Below, one piece after another: positions 1-9,482 of a stretch of 64,000 bases of DNA. Positions within the stretch are counted from its first letter, which is position 1. Every line of letters begins with the position of its first letter. The translations under genes were made by a program, and so were the position numbers. A model generated the notes under the pieces. That model ran no database searches. It was not told where the DNA came from and was given only the letters and a program-made list of their open reading frames with translations. This stretch comes from Thalassococcus arenae (GTDB lineage: Bacteria; Pseudomonadota; Alphaproteobacteria; Rhodobacterales; Rhodobacteraceae): contig NZ_JAHRWL010000002.1 of assembly GCF_019104745.1 (NCBI RefSeq), positions 186,001 to 250,000 on the forward strand, in the 5' to 3' direction.

Positions 1-8
1 GAGGCGGA

Positions 9-866
9 ATGGCCGAGCGTGTCGAGATCTTTGAAGTGGGGCCGCGAGACGGCTTGCAGAACGAGCCGCAACCCATTGCGACAAAAGACAAGATCGCGCT
101 GGTCGATTGCCTGTCCGGGGCCGGTTTCCGGCGCATCGAATGCGCATCCTTCGTCAGCCCGAAATGGGTGCCGCAAATGGCCGACAGCGCCGCGGTGCTG
201 GCGGGGATCGCGCGCGTGCCCGGCGTGTCCTACGCGGCGCTGACGCCGAACCTGCGCGGGCTGGAGGCGGCCCTGGCGGCCGGAGCGGACGAGGTGGCGA
301 TTTTCGGATCGGCGTCGGAGGGGTTTTCCAAGGCCAATATCAATGCGAACATCGCTGAAAGTCTTGAGCGTTTTCAACCGGTTGCCGATATGGCGCGCGA
401 GGCCGGCCTGCCGGTGCGCGGCTATGTATCCTGCGTGGTGGAATGCCCCTATGACGGGGCGGTGGCGCCGGCCGCGGTGGCGCGGGTTGTGGCGGCCTTG
501 CGCGACATGGGTTGCTACGAGGTGTCGCTGGGCGACACGATCGGGCGTGGCGTGCCGGCGGCGGTGGACGCCATGTTGGAGGCGGTTCTTCAAGAGATTC
601 CAGTGGCTTGCCTGGCGGGGCATTTCCACGATACCGGCGGGCGGGCGCTGGAGAATGTCGATGTCGCGCTGGCGCGCGGGCTGCGGGTGTTCGATGCCGC
701 GGTCGGCGGGCTGGGGGGCTGCCCCTATGCGCCGGGCGCGGCCGGGAACGTGGCGACTGAGGCGCTGCATGATCACCTGATTTCAAGGGGTTACGAGACG
801 GGACTGGACCGTTCCGTGCTGGTGCGGGCGGCCGAGATGGCGCGGGGGATGCGGGGACATGGCTGA
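9..866 (+). CDS. mvaB: hydroxymethylglutaryl-CoA lyase
   Basis: Cleaves 3-hydroxy-3-methylglutaryl-CoA into acetoacetate and acetyl-CoA, the last step of leucine degradation. The 285-aa product is a full-length HMG-CoA lyase TIM barrel: the catalytic GPRDGLQNE motif is at residues 11-19, the metal-binding HFHDTGG motif lies near residue 205 and the active-site cysteine loop GGCPYAPGAAGN near residue 236. A purine-rich ribosome site occupies the first bases of the window, so the ATG at 9 is credible. The stop overlaps the next gene by 8 bp, which indicates an operon whose upstream members (probably carboxylase subunits) lie outside the window. Confidence 0.93.
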   Translation: MAERVEIFEVGPRDGLQNEPQPIATKDKIALVDCLSGAGFRRIECASFVSPKWVPQMADSAAVLAGIARVPGVSYAALTPNLRGLEAALAAGADEVAIFGSASEGFSKANINANIAESLERFQPVADMAREAGLPVRGYVSCVVECPYDGAVAPAAVARVVAALRDMGCYEVSLGDTIGRGVPAAVDAMLEAVLQEIPVACLAGHFHDTGGRALENVDVALARGLRVFDAAVGGLGGCPYAPGAAGNVATEALHDHLISRGYETGLDRSVLVRAAEMARGMRGHG

Positions 867-1638
867 GATGATCCGGGTGGATGTGGACGGGCGCGGGGTG
901 GCCACGCTGTGGCTGGCGCGGGCCGACAAGCACAACGCCTTGTCGGCGCAGATGTTGGGGGAGTTGGAGCAAGCGGCACAGGATATTGCGGCGGATGACG
1001 CGGTTCGGGTGGTGGTGCTGGCGGCGGAGGGCAAGACCTTTTGCGCCGGGGGCGACCTGGCCTGGATGCGCGACCAGTTCGAGATGGATGCGGCCACGCG
1101 GCGGGTGGAATCGGCGCGGATCGCCACCGCCCTGGGCGCGCTTTACGCGTTGCCGCAACCGCTGATCGGGCGAGTGCAGGGCAACGCGTTCGGCGGCGGG
1201 GTCGGGCTGGCTTCGGTCTGTGACGTGACCATCGGGGCGGACCATGTGACGATGGGGTTGACCGAGACGAAACTGGGCCTGATCCCGGCCAATATCGGGC
1301 CTTACGTGGTGGCCCGGATGGGGGCGGTGAACGCAGCGCAAGTCTTTATGAACGCACGGCTTTTCAAGGCCGATGAGGCGGTGCGCCTGGGGCTGTTGAG
1401 CCGCGTCGTGCCGGCGGGTGATCTGGACGCGGGCGTAGAGGCGGAAGTGGCGCCCTACCTGGCCTGCGCGCCCGGCGCGGTGCGCGAGGCCAAGGCGCTG
1501 CTGCGGGCCTTGTCGGGGGGGATTTCGCCGGCGCAGGTGGATCACGCCATCGACGCGCTGGCTGCGCGGTGGGAAAGCGCCGAGGCGCGCGCGGGGATCG
1601 CGGCGTTCTTCGACAAGCGGGCGGCGCCGTGGGCGTGA
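859..1638 (+). CDS. enoyl-CoA hydratase/isomerase family protein, probable methylglutaconyl-CoA hydratase
   Basis: A 259-aa crotonase-fold protein with the oxyanion-hole segments FCAGGDLAWM near residue 62 and GGGVGLASVCDVTIG near residue 113, followed by a typical C-terminal helical region. Its position directly after HMG-CoA lyase, with overlapping start and stop, makes 3-methylglutaconyl-CoA hydratase (LiuC/AtuE type) the likely role, supplying HMG-CoA to the lyase in leucine degradation. The crotonase family is functionally broad, so the exact substrate is inferred from context. Confidence 0.85.
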   Translation: MAEMIRVDVDGRGVATLWLARADKHNALSAQMLGELEQAAQDIAADDAVRVVVLAAEGKTFCAGGDLAWMRDQFEMDAATRRVESARIATALGALYALPQPLIGRVQGNAFGGGVGLASVCDVTIGADHVTMGLTETKLGLIPANIGPYVVARMGAVNAAQVFMNARLFKADEAVRLGLLSRVVPAGDLDAGVEAEVAPYLACAPGAVREAKALLRALSGGISPAQVDHAIDALAARWESAEARAGIAAFFDKRAAPWA

Positions 1639-1727
1639 GGGTTTGGCCTTAGCAGCAAGGGAATAAGGGCCAGTCGGGCGGCGTGCGGGGCGTTAACCGG
1701 GTGTGATGCGGCGAGTCGGCGCCAGCG

Positions 1728-1760
1728 ATCCGTCCTGTTTGCCGCGAATTCGGGACGGAT
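1728..1760. repeat. extragenic hairpin, ATCCGTCC family
   Basis: Inverted repeat ATCCGTCC (1728-1735) / GGACGGAT (1753-1760) around a 17-nt loop, the first of three such hairpins in the window (others at about 1802 and 33325). It sits downstream of the leucine-degradation operon. No T-tract follows, so a rho-independent terminator role is not evident. Confidence 0.6.
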
Positions 1761-1801
1761 TGGTGGGGCGGGTCGCGGGCCGGTTCGGGGCCGTTGCCAA
1801 G

Positions 1802-1838
1802 CAATCCGTCCGATTCCGGCCGGTTTCGGGGCGGATTG
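1802..1838. repeat. extragenic hairpin, ATCCGTCC family, second copy
   Basis: CAATCCGTCCG (1802-1812) can pair with GGGCGGATTG-type sequence ending at 1838 with one internal mismatch. It lies 42 bp after the preceding hairpin and shares the same stem sequence. Confidence 0.5.
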
Positions 1839-1944
1839 GTGGGGGCGGATGCGAGGGCCGGGCTTTGAGGCCGGAAAGGGCGGTCACGTTGATGTGAAAG
1901 CGCGAAAAAAACCGTCGGAACGCGTTTCTTGCGCTGGCGGGTCT

Positions 1945-2167
1945 GCGGGACGAAGGGGACATTCATCGTCACCGTGACAAGCCGCGCGTTGCCGGGCCGC
2001 GGTGCGGCGATCGATTGCCGGGATTGGGCGCTTTATCGCAACCAAGTCCGGACAACGGCCGAGCCTTGCGCCCGTGTCGCCAAACCGCCGTGCCGTGGGG
2101 GCGGCCCGGCGATGCGCGGCGGCCTGCGGCCTTGATTCCGCGCAGGCACAGTTTCTGCTCCGGGCTC
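1945..2167 (+). repeat. 223-bp dispersed repeat, copy A
   Basis: Aligned by eye without gaps, this 223-bp segment matches the reverse complement of 10910-11132 with about seven differences (roughly 97% identity). Similarity stops abruptly at both ends. I see no terminal inverted repeats, target duplication or transposase. The two copies lie in opposite orientation on either side of nuoA-nuoF. Confidence 0.85.
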
Positions 2168-2561
2168 GAAGCGGACTTGCGGCGTTGCAGCGGGGCCGTT
2201 CAACGCTTGGATGGCAGGGCAGACCGGAAGTATCGAATCCTATAGCAAAGGACAGAGGATGGCCGCGGCCTGCCGCTGCAACAACCGTGGTCAGCGCTTT
2301 ATTGCAGCCACATCCGCACGACCTCGATCCCCCGCGCTGACGTCACCAAAGCGGCTGGCCGTGGGGGCGGGTCATGCCGGAGGCATGCCGCTGGCATGTC
2401 CGCTGCCCGCAAGGCTGCTGGCGCGGCTGTTCCCCCGGGCCGGGCGCGCGTTTGCTGTAATCGCGTTGGCAACAGCCTTGGCCTTGACGTCGCCATAGGC
2501 TCTGCCCCCCGCCTGCGGCGATTTCTCACGCAAAAAACGCCCAGCAGACGGGGGCGGTTTA

Positions 2562-2590
2562 TTGACCCTGTCGGGTGGCGGGCGTAGGAC
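2562..2590 (+). promoter_or_regulatory. candidate sigma70 promoter for the nuo operon
   Basis: TTGACC at 2562-2567 and TAGGAC at 2585-2590 are separated by 17 bp, ending 57 bp before the nuoA GTG. The -35 is strong and the -10 matches the consensus only partly. It is the best candidate seen in the gap but rests on sequence match alone. Confidence 0.4.
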
Positions 2591-2647
2591 AGGGCAACGG
2601 GTTTCACAGACACGCCGCGGCCGCGGCGACAGAAAGGGTATGCCTCC

Positions 2648-3733
<1,086 letters not shown>

Positions 3734-3737
<4 letters not shown>

Positions 3738-4351
3738 TGACCGAAGCCTTGAAGGAACTGGGAACCCATATCGAGCTGAAGCGCCCCGATTGCGTGCTGG
3801 GCTGGGATGTGGCGCATGGCGAGCTGACGGTCGACGCGGCCCCCGCCAACATTGCCGGGCTGGTCGAGTTCCTGCGCAACGACGCGAGCTGCCGGTTCAC
3901 GTCGCTGGTGGATATCACCGCGGTGGATTACCCCGACCGGCCCAAGCGGTTCGACGTGGTCTATCACCTGCTGTCGATGTGGCAGAACCACCGCATCCGG
4001 CTGAAGATCGCAGTGCGCGAGGACGAGGCGGTTCCGTCGATCACCGCGGTGGTCCCGGCGGCCAACTGGTTCGAGCGCGAGGTGTTCGACATGTTCGGCA
4101 TCCTGTTCTCGGGCCATCCGGACCTGCGCCGCATCCTGACCGATTACGGGTTCCGCGGCTTTCCGCTGCGCAAGGATTTCCCGACCACGGGCTATACCGA
4201 GGTGCGCTATGACGAAGAGCTCAAGCGCGTCGTCTACGAGCCGGTGAGCCTGGTGCAGGAATACCGGCAATTCGATTTCATGTCCCCCTGGGAAGGCGCG
4301 CAATACGTGCTGCCGGGGGATGAGAAGAAGAAAGAAGAGGCGAAGGGATGA
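3734..4351 (+). CDS. nuoC: NADH-quinone oxidoreductase subunit C
   Basis: The 30-kDa peripheral-arm subunit of complex I (205 aa), which contacts NuoD and helps shape the quinone-module interface. It carries the family signature [11 protein letters not shown] followed by [15 protein letters not shown] (about residues 116-140) and the PLRKDFP motif. It starts in ATGA overlap with the DUF2158 gene. NuoC is separate from NuoD, unlike the fused NuoCD of enterobacteria. A 196-bp spacer with an unusual inverted repeat follows before nuoD. Confidence 0.95.
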
Positions 4352-4397
4352 TCGCTGTCGCGCTGCTTTGGGTCCCGCTGGCGCGGGCGACCAGCCC

Positions 4398-4531
4398 GGG
4401 CCGCGCCCGACCCTCCCCCCGGGAGGGCGCATTGGCGATGGCGCACGCCGCCCGGCCCGTGTTCGGGGCTTTCGAGATAAACCGCAGACCACACGCGTTG
4501 CAAAGCGCCCACCCAGGGTCGGGCGCGGCCC
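4398..4531. repeat. 134-bp stem-loop between nuoC and nuoD with 17-bp perfect arms
   Basis: The arms GGGCCGCGCCCGACCCT (4398-4414) and AGGGTCGGGCGCGGCCC (4515-4531) are perfect inverted repeats. A second small hairpin (CCCTCC/GGAGGG, about 4411-4427) lies just inside the left arm. The right arm ends 4 bp before the nuoD ribosome site GGAGG (4536-4540). It could be an mRNA structure or a small non-autonomous element. A 67-codon frame (4348-4551) crosses the element; its weaker third-position GC and use of AGA and ATA argue against coding. Confidence 0.65.
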
Positions 4532-4547
4532 TTTCGGAGGCATTGGC

Positions 4548-5780
4548 ATGATGGACGGCTCCAAATTCGACGATGGCAGCACCGACGCGCAGTCGGGCGA
4601 GCAGCAGATCCGCAACTTCAACATCAATTTCGGCCCGCAGCACCCGGCGGCGCACGGGGTGTTGCGGCTGGTGCTTGAACTGGACGGCGAGATCGTCGAG
4701 CGCTGCGATCCGCATATCGGGCTGCTGCACCGGGGCACGGAAAAGCTCATGGAGAGCCGGACCTACCTGCAGAACCTGCCCTATTTCGACCGGCTGGATT
4801 ACGTCGCCCCGATGAACCAGGAACACGCCTGGTGCCTGGCGATCGAGCGGCTGACCGGGGTCGAGGTGCCGCGGCGCGGCTCGCTGATCCGGGTGCTCTA
4901 TTCGGAAATCGGCCGGGTGCTGAACCACCTGCTGAACGTCACCACGCAGGCCATGGATGTGGGCGCGCTGACGCCGCCGCTTTGGGGCTTCGAGGAACGC
5001 GAAAAGCTGATGATCTTTTACGAGCGCGCCTGCGGGGCGCGGCTGCACGCCGCGTATTTCCGCCCCGGCGGCGTGCACCAGGACCTGCCGCCCGAGCTGC
5101 TGGACGATATCGAGGCCTGGTGCGATCCGTTCCTGGGCGTGCTGGACGACATCGACGGGCTGCTGACGGAAAACCGCATCTTCAAGCAGCGCAACTGCGA
5201 TATCGGCGTGGTGACCGAGGAGGACATCCAGAACTGGGGGTTCTCGGGCGTCATGGTGCGCGGCTCGGGCCTGGCCTGGGATTTGCGGCGGGCCCAGCCC
5301 TACGAATGCTATGACGAGTTCGAGTTCCAGGTGCCGATCGGCAAGAACGGCGACTGCTATGACCGCTACCTGGTGCGGATGGAGGAGATGCGCCAGTCGG
5401 TCAGCATCATCCGCCAGGCCATCGCCAAGCTGCGCGCGCCGGACGGGCAGGGCGACGTTCTGGCCCGCGGCAAGATCACGCCGCCCAAGCGGACCGAGAT
5501 GAAGACCTCGATGGAGGCGCTGATCCATCACTTCAAGCTGTATACCGAGGGGTTCCACGTGCCCGCGGGCGAGGTCTATGCCGCGGTCGAGGCGCCCAAG
5601 GGCGAGTTCGGCGTCTACCTGGTGGCGGATGGCACCAACCGGCCCTACCGCGCCAAGCTGCGCGCGCCGGGCTATCTGCATTTGCAGGCGATGGACCATA
5701 TCGCGACCGGCCATCAGCTGGCCGACGTGGCGGCGATCATCGGCACGATGGACGTGGTGTTCGGCGAGATCGACCGGTAG
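4548..5780 (+). CDS. nuoD: NADH-quinone oxidoreductase subunit D
   Basis: The 49-kDa subunit of complex I, related to NiFe-hydrogenase large subunits, which forms most of the quinone pocket with NuoB. Conserved features are [11 protein letters not shown] near residue 24, [12 protein letters not shown] near residue 61 and the C-terminal [19 protein letters not shown] region ending in FGEIDR. I chose ATG 4548 (410 aa) because GGAGG lies 7 nt upstream; the frame is open further 5' but that part does not resemble NuoD. Confidence 0.95.
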   Translation: MMDGSKFDDGSTDAQSGEQQIRNFNINFGPQHPAAHGVLRLVLELDGEIVERCDPHIGLLHRGTEKLMESRTYLQNLPYFDRLDYVAPMNQEHAWCLAIERLTGVEVPRRGSLIRVLYSEIGRVLNHLLNVTTQAMDVGALTPPLWGFEEREKLMIFYERACGARLHAAYFRPGGVHQDLPPELLDDIEAWCDPFLGVLDDIDGLLTENRIFKQRNCDIGVVTEEDIQNWGFSGVMVRGSGLAWDLRRAQPYECYDEFEFQVPIGKNGDCYDRYLVRMEEMRQSVSIIRQAIAKLRAPDGQGDVLARGKITPPKRTEMKTSMEALIHHFKLYTEGFHVPAGEVYAAVEAPKGEFGVYLVADGTNRPYRAKLRAPGYLHLQAMDHIATGHQLADVAAIIGTMDVVFGEIDR

Positions 5781-5848
5781 CGCCGCGGGACAAGGATGGC
5801 GGACGCGGGACGAACCCGCGCCGTCAGGGAAGACTTGGGGGACAAGGA

Positions 5849-6175
5849 ATGGCGAAGACCTGGAACCGGAGCGGCGGCGTGGCCGCGGGTGCGGCGCTGG
5901 TGCTGCTGGCGGGATGCATTCCGCCGCAGGGCACCACGGCCGAGGACCTGGCGATGTTCGACGAGGCGGTGATCTCGATCGGCTGCAACCTGCAGACCGA
6001 GGCGCATTTCCAGCCGGTCGAACTGCAGACCGGGCTGCCGCGCGACACGGTGGTCAAGATCGCGAATTACAAGGTGTCGACCAAGGAGGCGGTGGTTCTG
6101 GAAGAGGGCGGGTTCCGCCTGGTGACCGGCCCCTGCACCCCGGCACCGGCCCCGGCCGCCCCGGCCGAGGCCTGA
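5849..6175 (+). CDS. putative lipoprotein between nuoD and nuoE
   Basis: A 108-aa protein with a lipoprotein-type signal: basic residues, a hydrophobic stretch AAGAALVLLAGC, and the lipobox cysteine at residue 23. The mature part is about 80 residues with two further cysteines and a Pro/Ala-rich tail. No family recognised. It has a plausible site GGGGGACAAGG ahead of ATG 5849 and sits between two complex I genes in the same direction, so it should be co-transcribed. A periplasmic-face location would put it on the opposite side of the membrane from the peripheral arm, so a direct subunit role is uncertain. Confidence 0.65.
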   Translation: MAKTWNRSGGVAAGAALVLLAGCIPPQGTTAEDLAMFDEAVISIGCNLQTEAHFQPVELQTGLPRDTVVKIANYKVSTKEAVVLEEGGFRLVTGPCTPAPAPAAPAEA

Positions 6176-6235
6176 TGGACTGAGAGACCCGAGCGGCGCC
6201 GCACCCGGCGCCCGGAGATACGGAGAAGAACGCCG

Positions 6236-7336
6236 ATGCTGCGCCGTCTGCACCCCGAGCAACCCGAAAGCTTCGCCTTTACCCCGGCCAATCGGGCCTG
6301 GGCCGAGGCGCAGATCACCAAGTATCCCGAGGGCCGCCAGGCCAGCGCGATCATCCCGCTTTTGTGGCGCGCGCAGGAACAGGAGGGCTGGCTGAGCCGT
6401 CCGGCCATCGAGGCGGTCGCCGAGATGCTGGACATGGCCTATATCCGGGCGCTGGAAGTGGCCACGTTCTACTTCATGTTCCAGCTGCAACCGGTTGGCA
6501 GCGTTGCGCATATCCAGATCTGCGGCACCACGTCCTGCATGATCTGCGGCGCCGAGGACCTGATCGCGATCTGCAAGAGCAAGATCGCCGGGCGGCCGCA
6601 CGAGCTGTCCGCCGATGGCAAGTTCAGCTGGGAAGAGGTGGAATGCCTGGGCGCCTGCGCCAACGCGCCGATGGCGCAGATCGGCAAGGATTACTACGAG
6701 GACCTGACCGCCGAGAAGCTGGCGGCGCTGATCGACGCCCTGGCGGCGGGCAAGTTTCCGCAGGCCGGGCCGCAGAACGGGCGGTTCGCCGCCGAGCCGG
6801 CCAAGGGGCTGACCAGCCTGACGGAATACGTCAATGCGTCGATCAAGCTGAATGCCAGCGCGCAGCTGGCCGATGAGATCGGCGACACGGTCAAGCGCAT
6901 CGACGGCACCGAGGTGCCGCTGACCACGCCCTGGCTGGGCAAGGGCAAGGGCAAGTCGGCCAAGCCGGCCACTGCGAAGGCCGAAAAGCCGGCGCCGGTG
7001 AAGGCGAAATCCGCCGAGGCGAAACCGGTCGATACCGAGGCATCGCCCAAGGCCAAGGCCAAGCCCGCCGACGCCGCGGCGCCAAGCCCGGGCACCAAGC
7101 CCGCGGGGCTGGAAGCCGCGCGCGGCGGCAAGCCGGACGATCTGAAGAAGATCAAGGGGATCGGGCCCAAGCTGGAAAAGCTGTGCAACCGTCTGGGGTT
7201 CTACCATTTCGACCAGATCGCCGCCTGGACCGACGCCGAGGTGGCCTGGGTCGACGACAACCTGGAAGGATTCAAGGGCCGTGTGACGCGCGACGAATGG
7301 GTGGCGCAGGCGAAAACTCTGGCATCCGGGGAGTAA
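6236..7336 (+). CDS. nuoE: NADH-quinone oxidoreductase subunit E with C-terminal helix-hairpin-helix extension
   Basis: The 24-kDa [2Fe-2S] subunit of the NADH module. The thioredoxin-like ferredoxin domain occupies about residues 1-175; cluster N1a ligands are the cysteines in CGTTSCMIC and in [10 protein letters not shown]. Unlike the usual 160-240-aa NuoE, this protein has 366 residues. After an Ala/Lys/Pro-rich linker (about 235-295) comes a compact domain (about 297-366) with the helix-hairpin-helix core [11 protein letters not shown] and the tail [12 protein letters not shown]. The same domain ends the next two proteins. Confidence 0.93.
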   Translation: MLRRLHPEQPESFAFTPANRAWAEAQITKYPEGRQASAIIPLLWRAQEQEGWLSRPAIEAVAEMLDMAYIRALEVATFYFMFQLQPVGSVAHIQICGTTSCMICGAEDLIAICKSKIAGRPHELSADGKFSWEEVECLGACANAPMAQIGKDYYEDLTAEKLAALIDALAAGKFPQAGPQNGRFAAEPAKGLTSLTEYVNASIKLNASAQLADEIGDTVKRIDGTEVPLTTPWLGKGKGKSAKPATAKAEKPAPVKAKSAEAKPVDTEASPKAKAKPADAAAPSPGTKPAGLEAARGGKPDDLKKIKGIGPKLEKLCNRLGFYHFDQIAAWTDAEVAWVDDNLEGFKGRVTRDEWVAQAKTLASGE

Positions 7337-7417
7337 ACAGAGTTTTCTATCCCTGTCATAGTGCGGCGATACCGTGGATAAGCGGCGCGTCGAGGAATAC
7401 GGACAGGGAGTGACGAG

Positions 7418-8284
7418 ATGACTGACAACAAGGGCGGAATGAGCTGCGCGCTTGGTTGCTGGGCGTTGGCCGCGGGCGTGGGCCTGCTGACGGCGATCCT
7501 GCTGCTGGTGGTGGGCGGCATGAAGTTCTTTGCCGCTGTTTTCCTGGGCGGCCTGGCCTTTGTGCTGCTGGGGCTGCTGTTCAACTGGATGTTCTGCGCG
7601 CCGCTGCCCAAGCCGGGCGAGGTGAAGCCGGGCGAGGATCGCGGCATGCGCGCCGTGCCCCCGGCACAGGCGTCGGCACAGGCGTCGGCTTCGGGCGGCG
7701 CTGCGGCGGCCAAGGCACCGGCATCCGCACCGGCATCTTCACCGGCCAAGGCGACGGCCGCGGCGGCGGCGCCGGCGGCGGCGAGCGCGGTCAAACCCTC
7801 GAAGGCGTTGTCGGGCCAGGACGATCTGGCGGGCCGCAAGGGCAGCTGGAAATACGAGGGCGAGGGCGGGGCGGCCAAGTCTGCCAAGAAGGCACCTGCC
7901 AAGAAGGCCGCAGCCAAGAAGGCCCCGGCCAAGAAAGCCGAACCCGCCGCTGCGGTCGACTACGACGGCGACGGCACGCTGGAAGGCGCGGGCGAGGGCA
8001 CCCGCCCCGAAGCGCTGTCCGCGCCGCGCGGCGGCAAGGCCGACGATCTGAAGAAGATCAAGGGGATCGGGCCGAAGCTTGAGAAGCTGTGCAACAGCCT
8101 GGGCTTTTACCATTTCGACCAGATCGCCAACTGGACGCCCGACGAGGTGGCCTGGGTGAACGCCAACCTGGAGGGCTTCAAGGGCCGGGTGAGCCGCGAC
8201 GAATGGGTCGACCAGGCCAAGCTTCTGGCGGCCGGCGGCGAGACGGCCTTCTCGAAGAAGGTCGACAAGGGCGACGTCTACTGA
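7418..8284 (+). CDS. two-helix membrane protein with NuoE-type helix-hairpin-helix C-terminal domain
   Basis: A 288-aa protein of unknown function. Residues about 8-30 and 33-57 form two hydrophobic helices; an Ala-rich linker follows, then a Lys/Ala repeat (KKAPAKKAAAKKAPAKK, about residues 150-167), and a final domain (about 205-275) nearly identical to the NuoE tail: [18 protein letters not shown], then FYHFDQIA, then RDEWVDQAK. It follows nuoE by 81 bp on the same strand. The basic linker and DNA-binding-type fold resemble membrane-anchored nucleic-acid-binding proteins, but a role beside complex I is equally possible. Confidence 0.8.
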   Translation: MTDNKGGMSCALGCWALAAGVGLLTAILLLVVGGMKFFAAVFLGGLAFVLLGLLFNWMFCAPLPKPGEVKPGEDRGMRAVPPAQASAQASASGGAAAAKAPASAPASSPAKATAAAAAPAAASAVKPSKALSGQDDLAGRKGSWKYEGEGGAAKSAKKAPAKKAAAKKAPAKKAEPAAAVDYDGDGTLEGAGEGTRPEALSAPRGGKADDLKKIKGIGPKLEKLCNSLGFYHFDQIANWTPDEVAWVNANLEGFKGRVSRDEWVDQAKLLAAGGETAFSKKVDKGDVY

Positions 8285-8405
8285 CTGCGACGACACGGGC
8301 CTTGCGTGCTGCGTTGCAGTATGCGAGGCCTGCACCGGCATCGTTGGGGAGGAACGGCGCTTGCCGGGTGCAGATGGGCTGCGCCCCCAGCTACGGAGCA
8401 CGGAC

Positions 8406-9245
8406 GTGACCAGGACGACCCAGACCACCCCCTTTCTGCCCGATTTCGGACCGATGATCGCATTGTGGGCCCAGCAGGCCGAGATGGCCGTCACGATGCA
8501 GAGCCAGATGATGAAACTGGCGATGCTGCCGTGGGAACAGGCCCGCGCCTTCGGGCTGATGCCGTTCGTCAAGGCCCCGGTGAAGCACGCCGCAAAGGCG
8601 GCGCGGCCCGCAGCGCCGGCCCCGGCCGCCGCACCCGCCGCCAAGACCGCCGCGGCGCCGCAGCCGCGCCCGGTGGCACGACCCAAGGTGGCGCCGGTCA
8701 AGCCGGCCGAGCCGCTGGTGTCGAAATCGGTGCCGCTGAGCGCCCTGGCGCCGAAACCTGCGCCGAAACCCGCCGAGAAACCCGCCGAGAAACCCGTTTC
8801 GGAACCGGTGGCGAAACAGCCGGCCGCGGCGAAACCGGCATCGGCCCCCAAGGCGGCCAAGCGCCAGCCGGCCGCGCCGAAAGCGATGCCGGAAAGGATC
8901 TCTGTCACCGACGCACCGAAGGCCAAGAGCGCGGCAGCCGAACCGGCCGCCGCGCCGCAGCCCGGGGCCGAAGCGCCCAAGGCGCCGGTGGCCAAGACCG
9001 GCAAGCCGGCCGGACTGGACAAGCCGCGCGGCGGCAAGGCCGACGATCTGACCCGCATCAAGGGCGTCGGGCCGAAACTGGCGGCCGAACTGGGCGCCAT
9101 GGGCATTCACCATTTCGACCAGGTCGCCGCATGGGGCGCGGCCGAGGTGGCGTGGATGGACGACAACCTGCAGGGCTTGCCGGGCCGGGTGTCGCGCGAC
9201 GAATGGGTCGCGCAGGCCAAGGCGCTGGCGGCCGGCGGCAAGTAA
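8406..9245 (+). CDS. Ala/Pro/Lys-rich protein with NuoE-type helix-hairpin-helix C-terminal domain
   Basis: A 279-aa protein in three parts: an N-terminal amphipathic region of about 55 residues (ALWAQQAEMAVTMQSQMMK) with a phasin-like look, a long low-complexity Ala/Pro/Lys linker with a KPAEKPAEKP repeat, and a C-terminal domain (about 205-275) homologous to the NuoE tail ([29 protein letters not shown]). I chose GTG 8406, with GGAG 8 nt upstream, over an upstream ATG at 8361 that has no clear site. Third member in a row with this tail. Confidence 0.75.
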   Translation: MTRTTQTTPFLPDFGPMIALWAQQAEMAVTMQSQMMKLAMLPWEQARAFGLMPFVKAPVKHAAKAARPAAPAPAAAPAAKTAAAPQPRPVARPKVAPVKPAEPLVSKSVPLSALAPKPAPKPAEKPAEKPVSEPVAKQPAAAKPASAPKAAKRQPAAPKAMPERISVTDAPKAKSAAAEPAAAPQPGAEAPKAPVAKTGKPAGLDKPRGGKADDLTRIKGVGPKLAAELGAMGIHHFDQVAAWGAAEVAWMDDNLQGLPGRVSRDEWVAQAKALAAGGK

Positions 9246-9260
9246 GCGGGGCAGGGCGGC

Positions 9261-9479
9261 ATGACGGGCCGGCCGGACGACGCGGCGAAGGGGCGGCGGA
9301 TCGCCCTGGTGATCGCGGGTGTCGGGTTGGGCTGGATGGCCGCCACGGCCCTCGGGGGCGCGCTGGACTGGAGCCAGCGCACCCGCGCCCTGTTCGACCT
9401 GGCCGCGCTGGCCGGGTTCGGCTGGGCGATCTGGATGATCTGGGGAATGTGGCGCGCGCGCCAGGATGACAAGGATTAG
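9261..9479 (+). CDS. small two-helix membrane protein, DUF5337-like
   Basis: A 72-aa protein with two hydrophobic helices (about residues 13-33 and 43-63), charged ends and a cytoplasmic-looking acidic tail (RQDDKD). It resembles the small DUF5337 family that I recall from nuo operons of Rhodobacteraceae; this assignment is from memory. It starts 15 bp after the preceding gene and stops 3 bp before nuoF, so it is within the nuo transcript. Possible accessory or assembly factor of complex I; no direct evidence. Confidence 0.7.
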   Translation: MTGRPDDAAKGRRIALVIAGVGLGWMAATALGGALDWSQRTRALFDLAALAGFGWAIWMIWGMWRARQDDKD

Positions 9480-9482
9480 GCG

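Larger units (their letters stand above)
1639..2647. other. gene-free kilobase between the leucine operon and nuoA
   Basis: No convincing gene is present: open frames here are short, on mixed strands and share no recognisable family. It contains two short hairpins of the ATCCGTCC family (about 1728-1760 and 1802-1838), the 223-bp dispersed repeat copy A (1945-2167), and near its right end a sigma70-like promoter candidate ahead of nuoA (2562-2590). The stretch 2168-2540 is GC-rich and I see no feature in it. Confidence 0.6.

Noticed and set aside
2002-2340. A 112-codon frame over repeat copy A, with a related frame in copy B
   Set aside because: Similarity between the two frames follows from the DNA repeat. 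The frames diverge at once outside it and no family is recognised.
4348-4551. A 67-codon frame overlapping nuoC and nuoD at both ends
   Set aside because: The overlaps are suggestive, but third-position GC is clearly lower than in neighbours, rare codons AGA and ATA occur, and the frame is built over the 17-bp inverted repeat. I treat it as non-coding.
8361-8405. An upstream ATG at 8361 as start of the third HhH-tailed protein
   Set aside because: No ribosome site precedes it. GTG 8406 has GGAG at a normal distance and begins at the amphipathic region.
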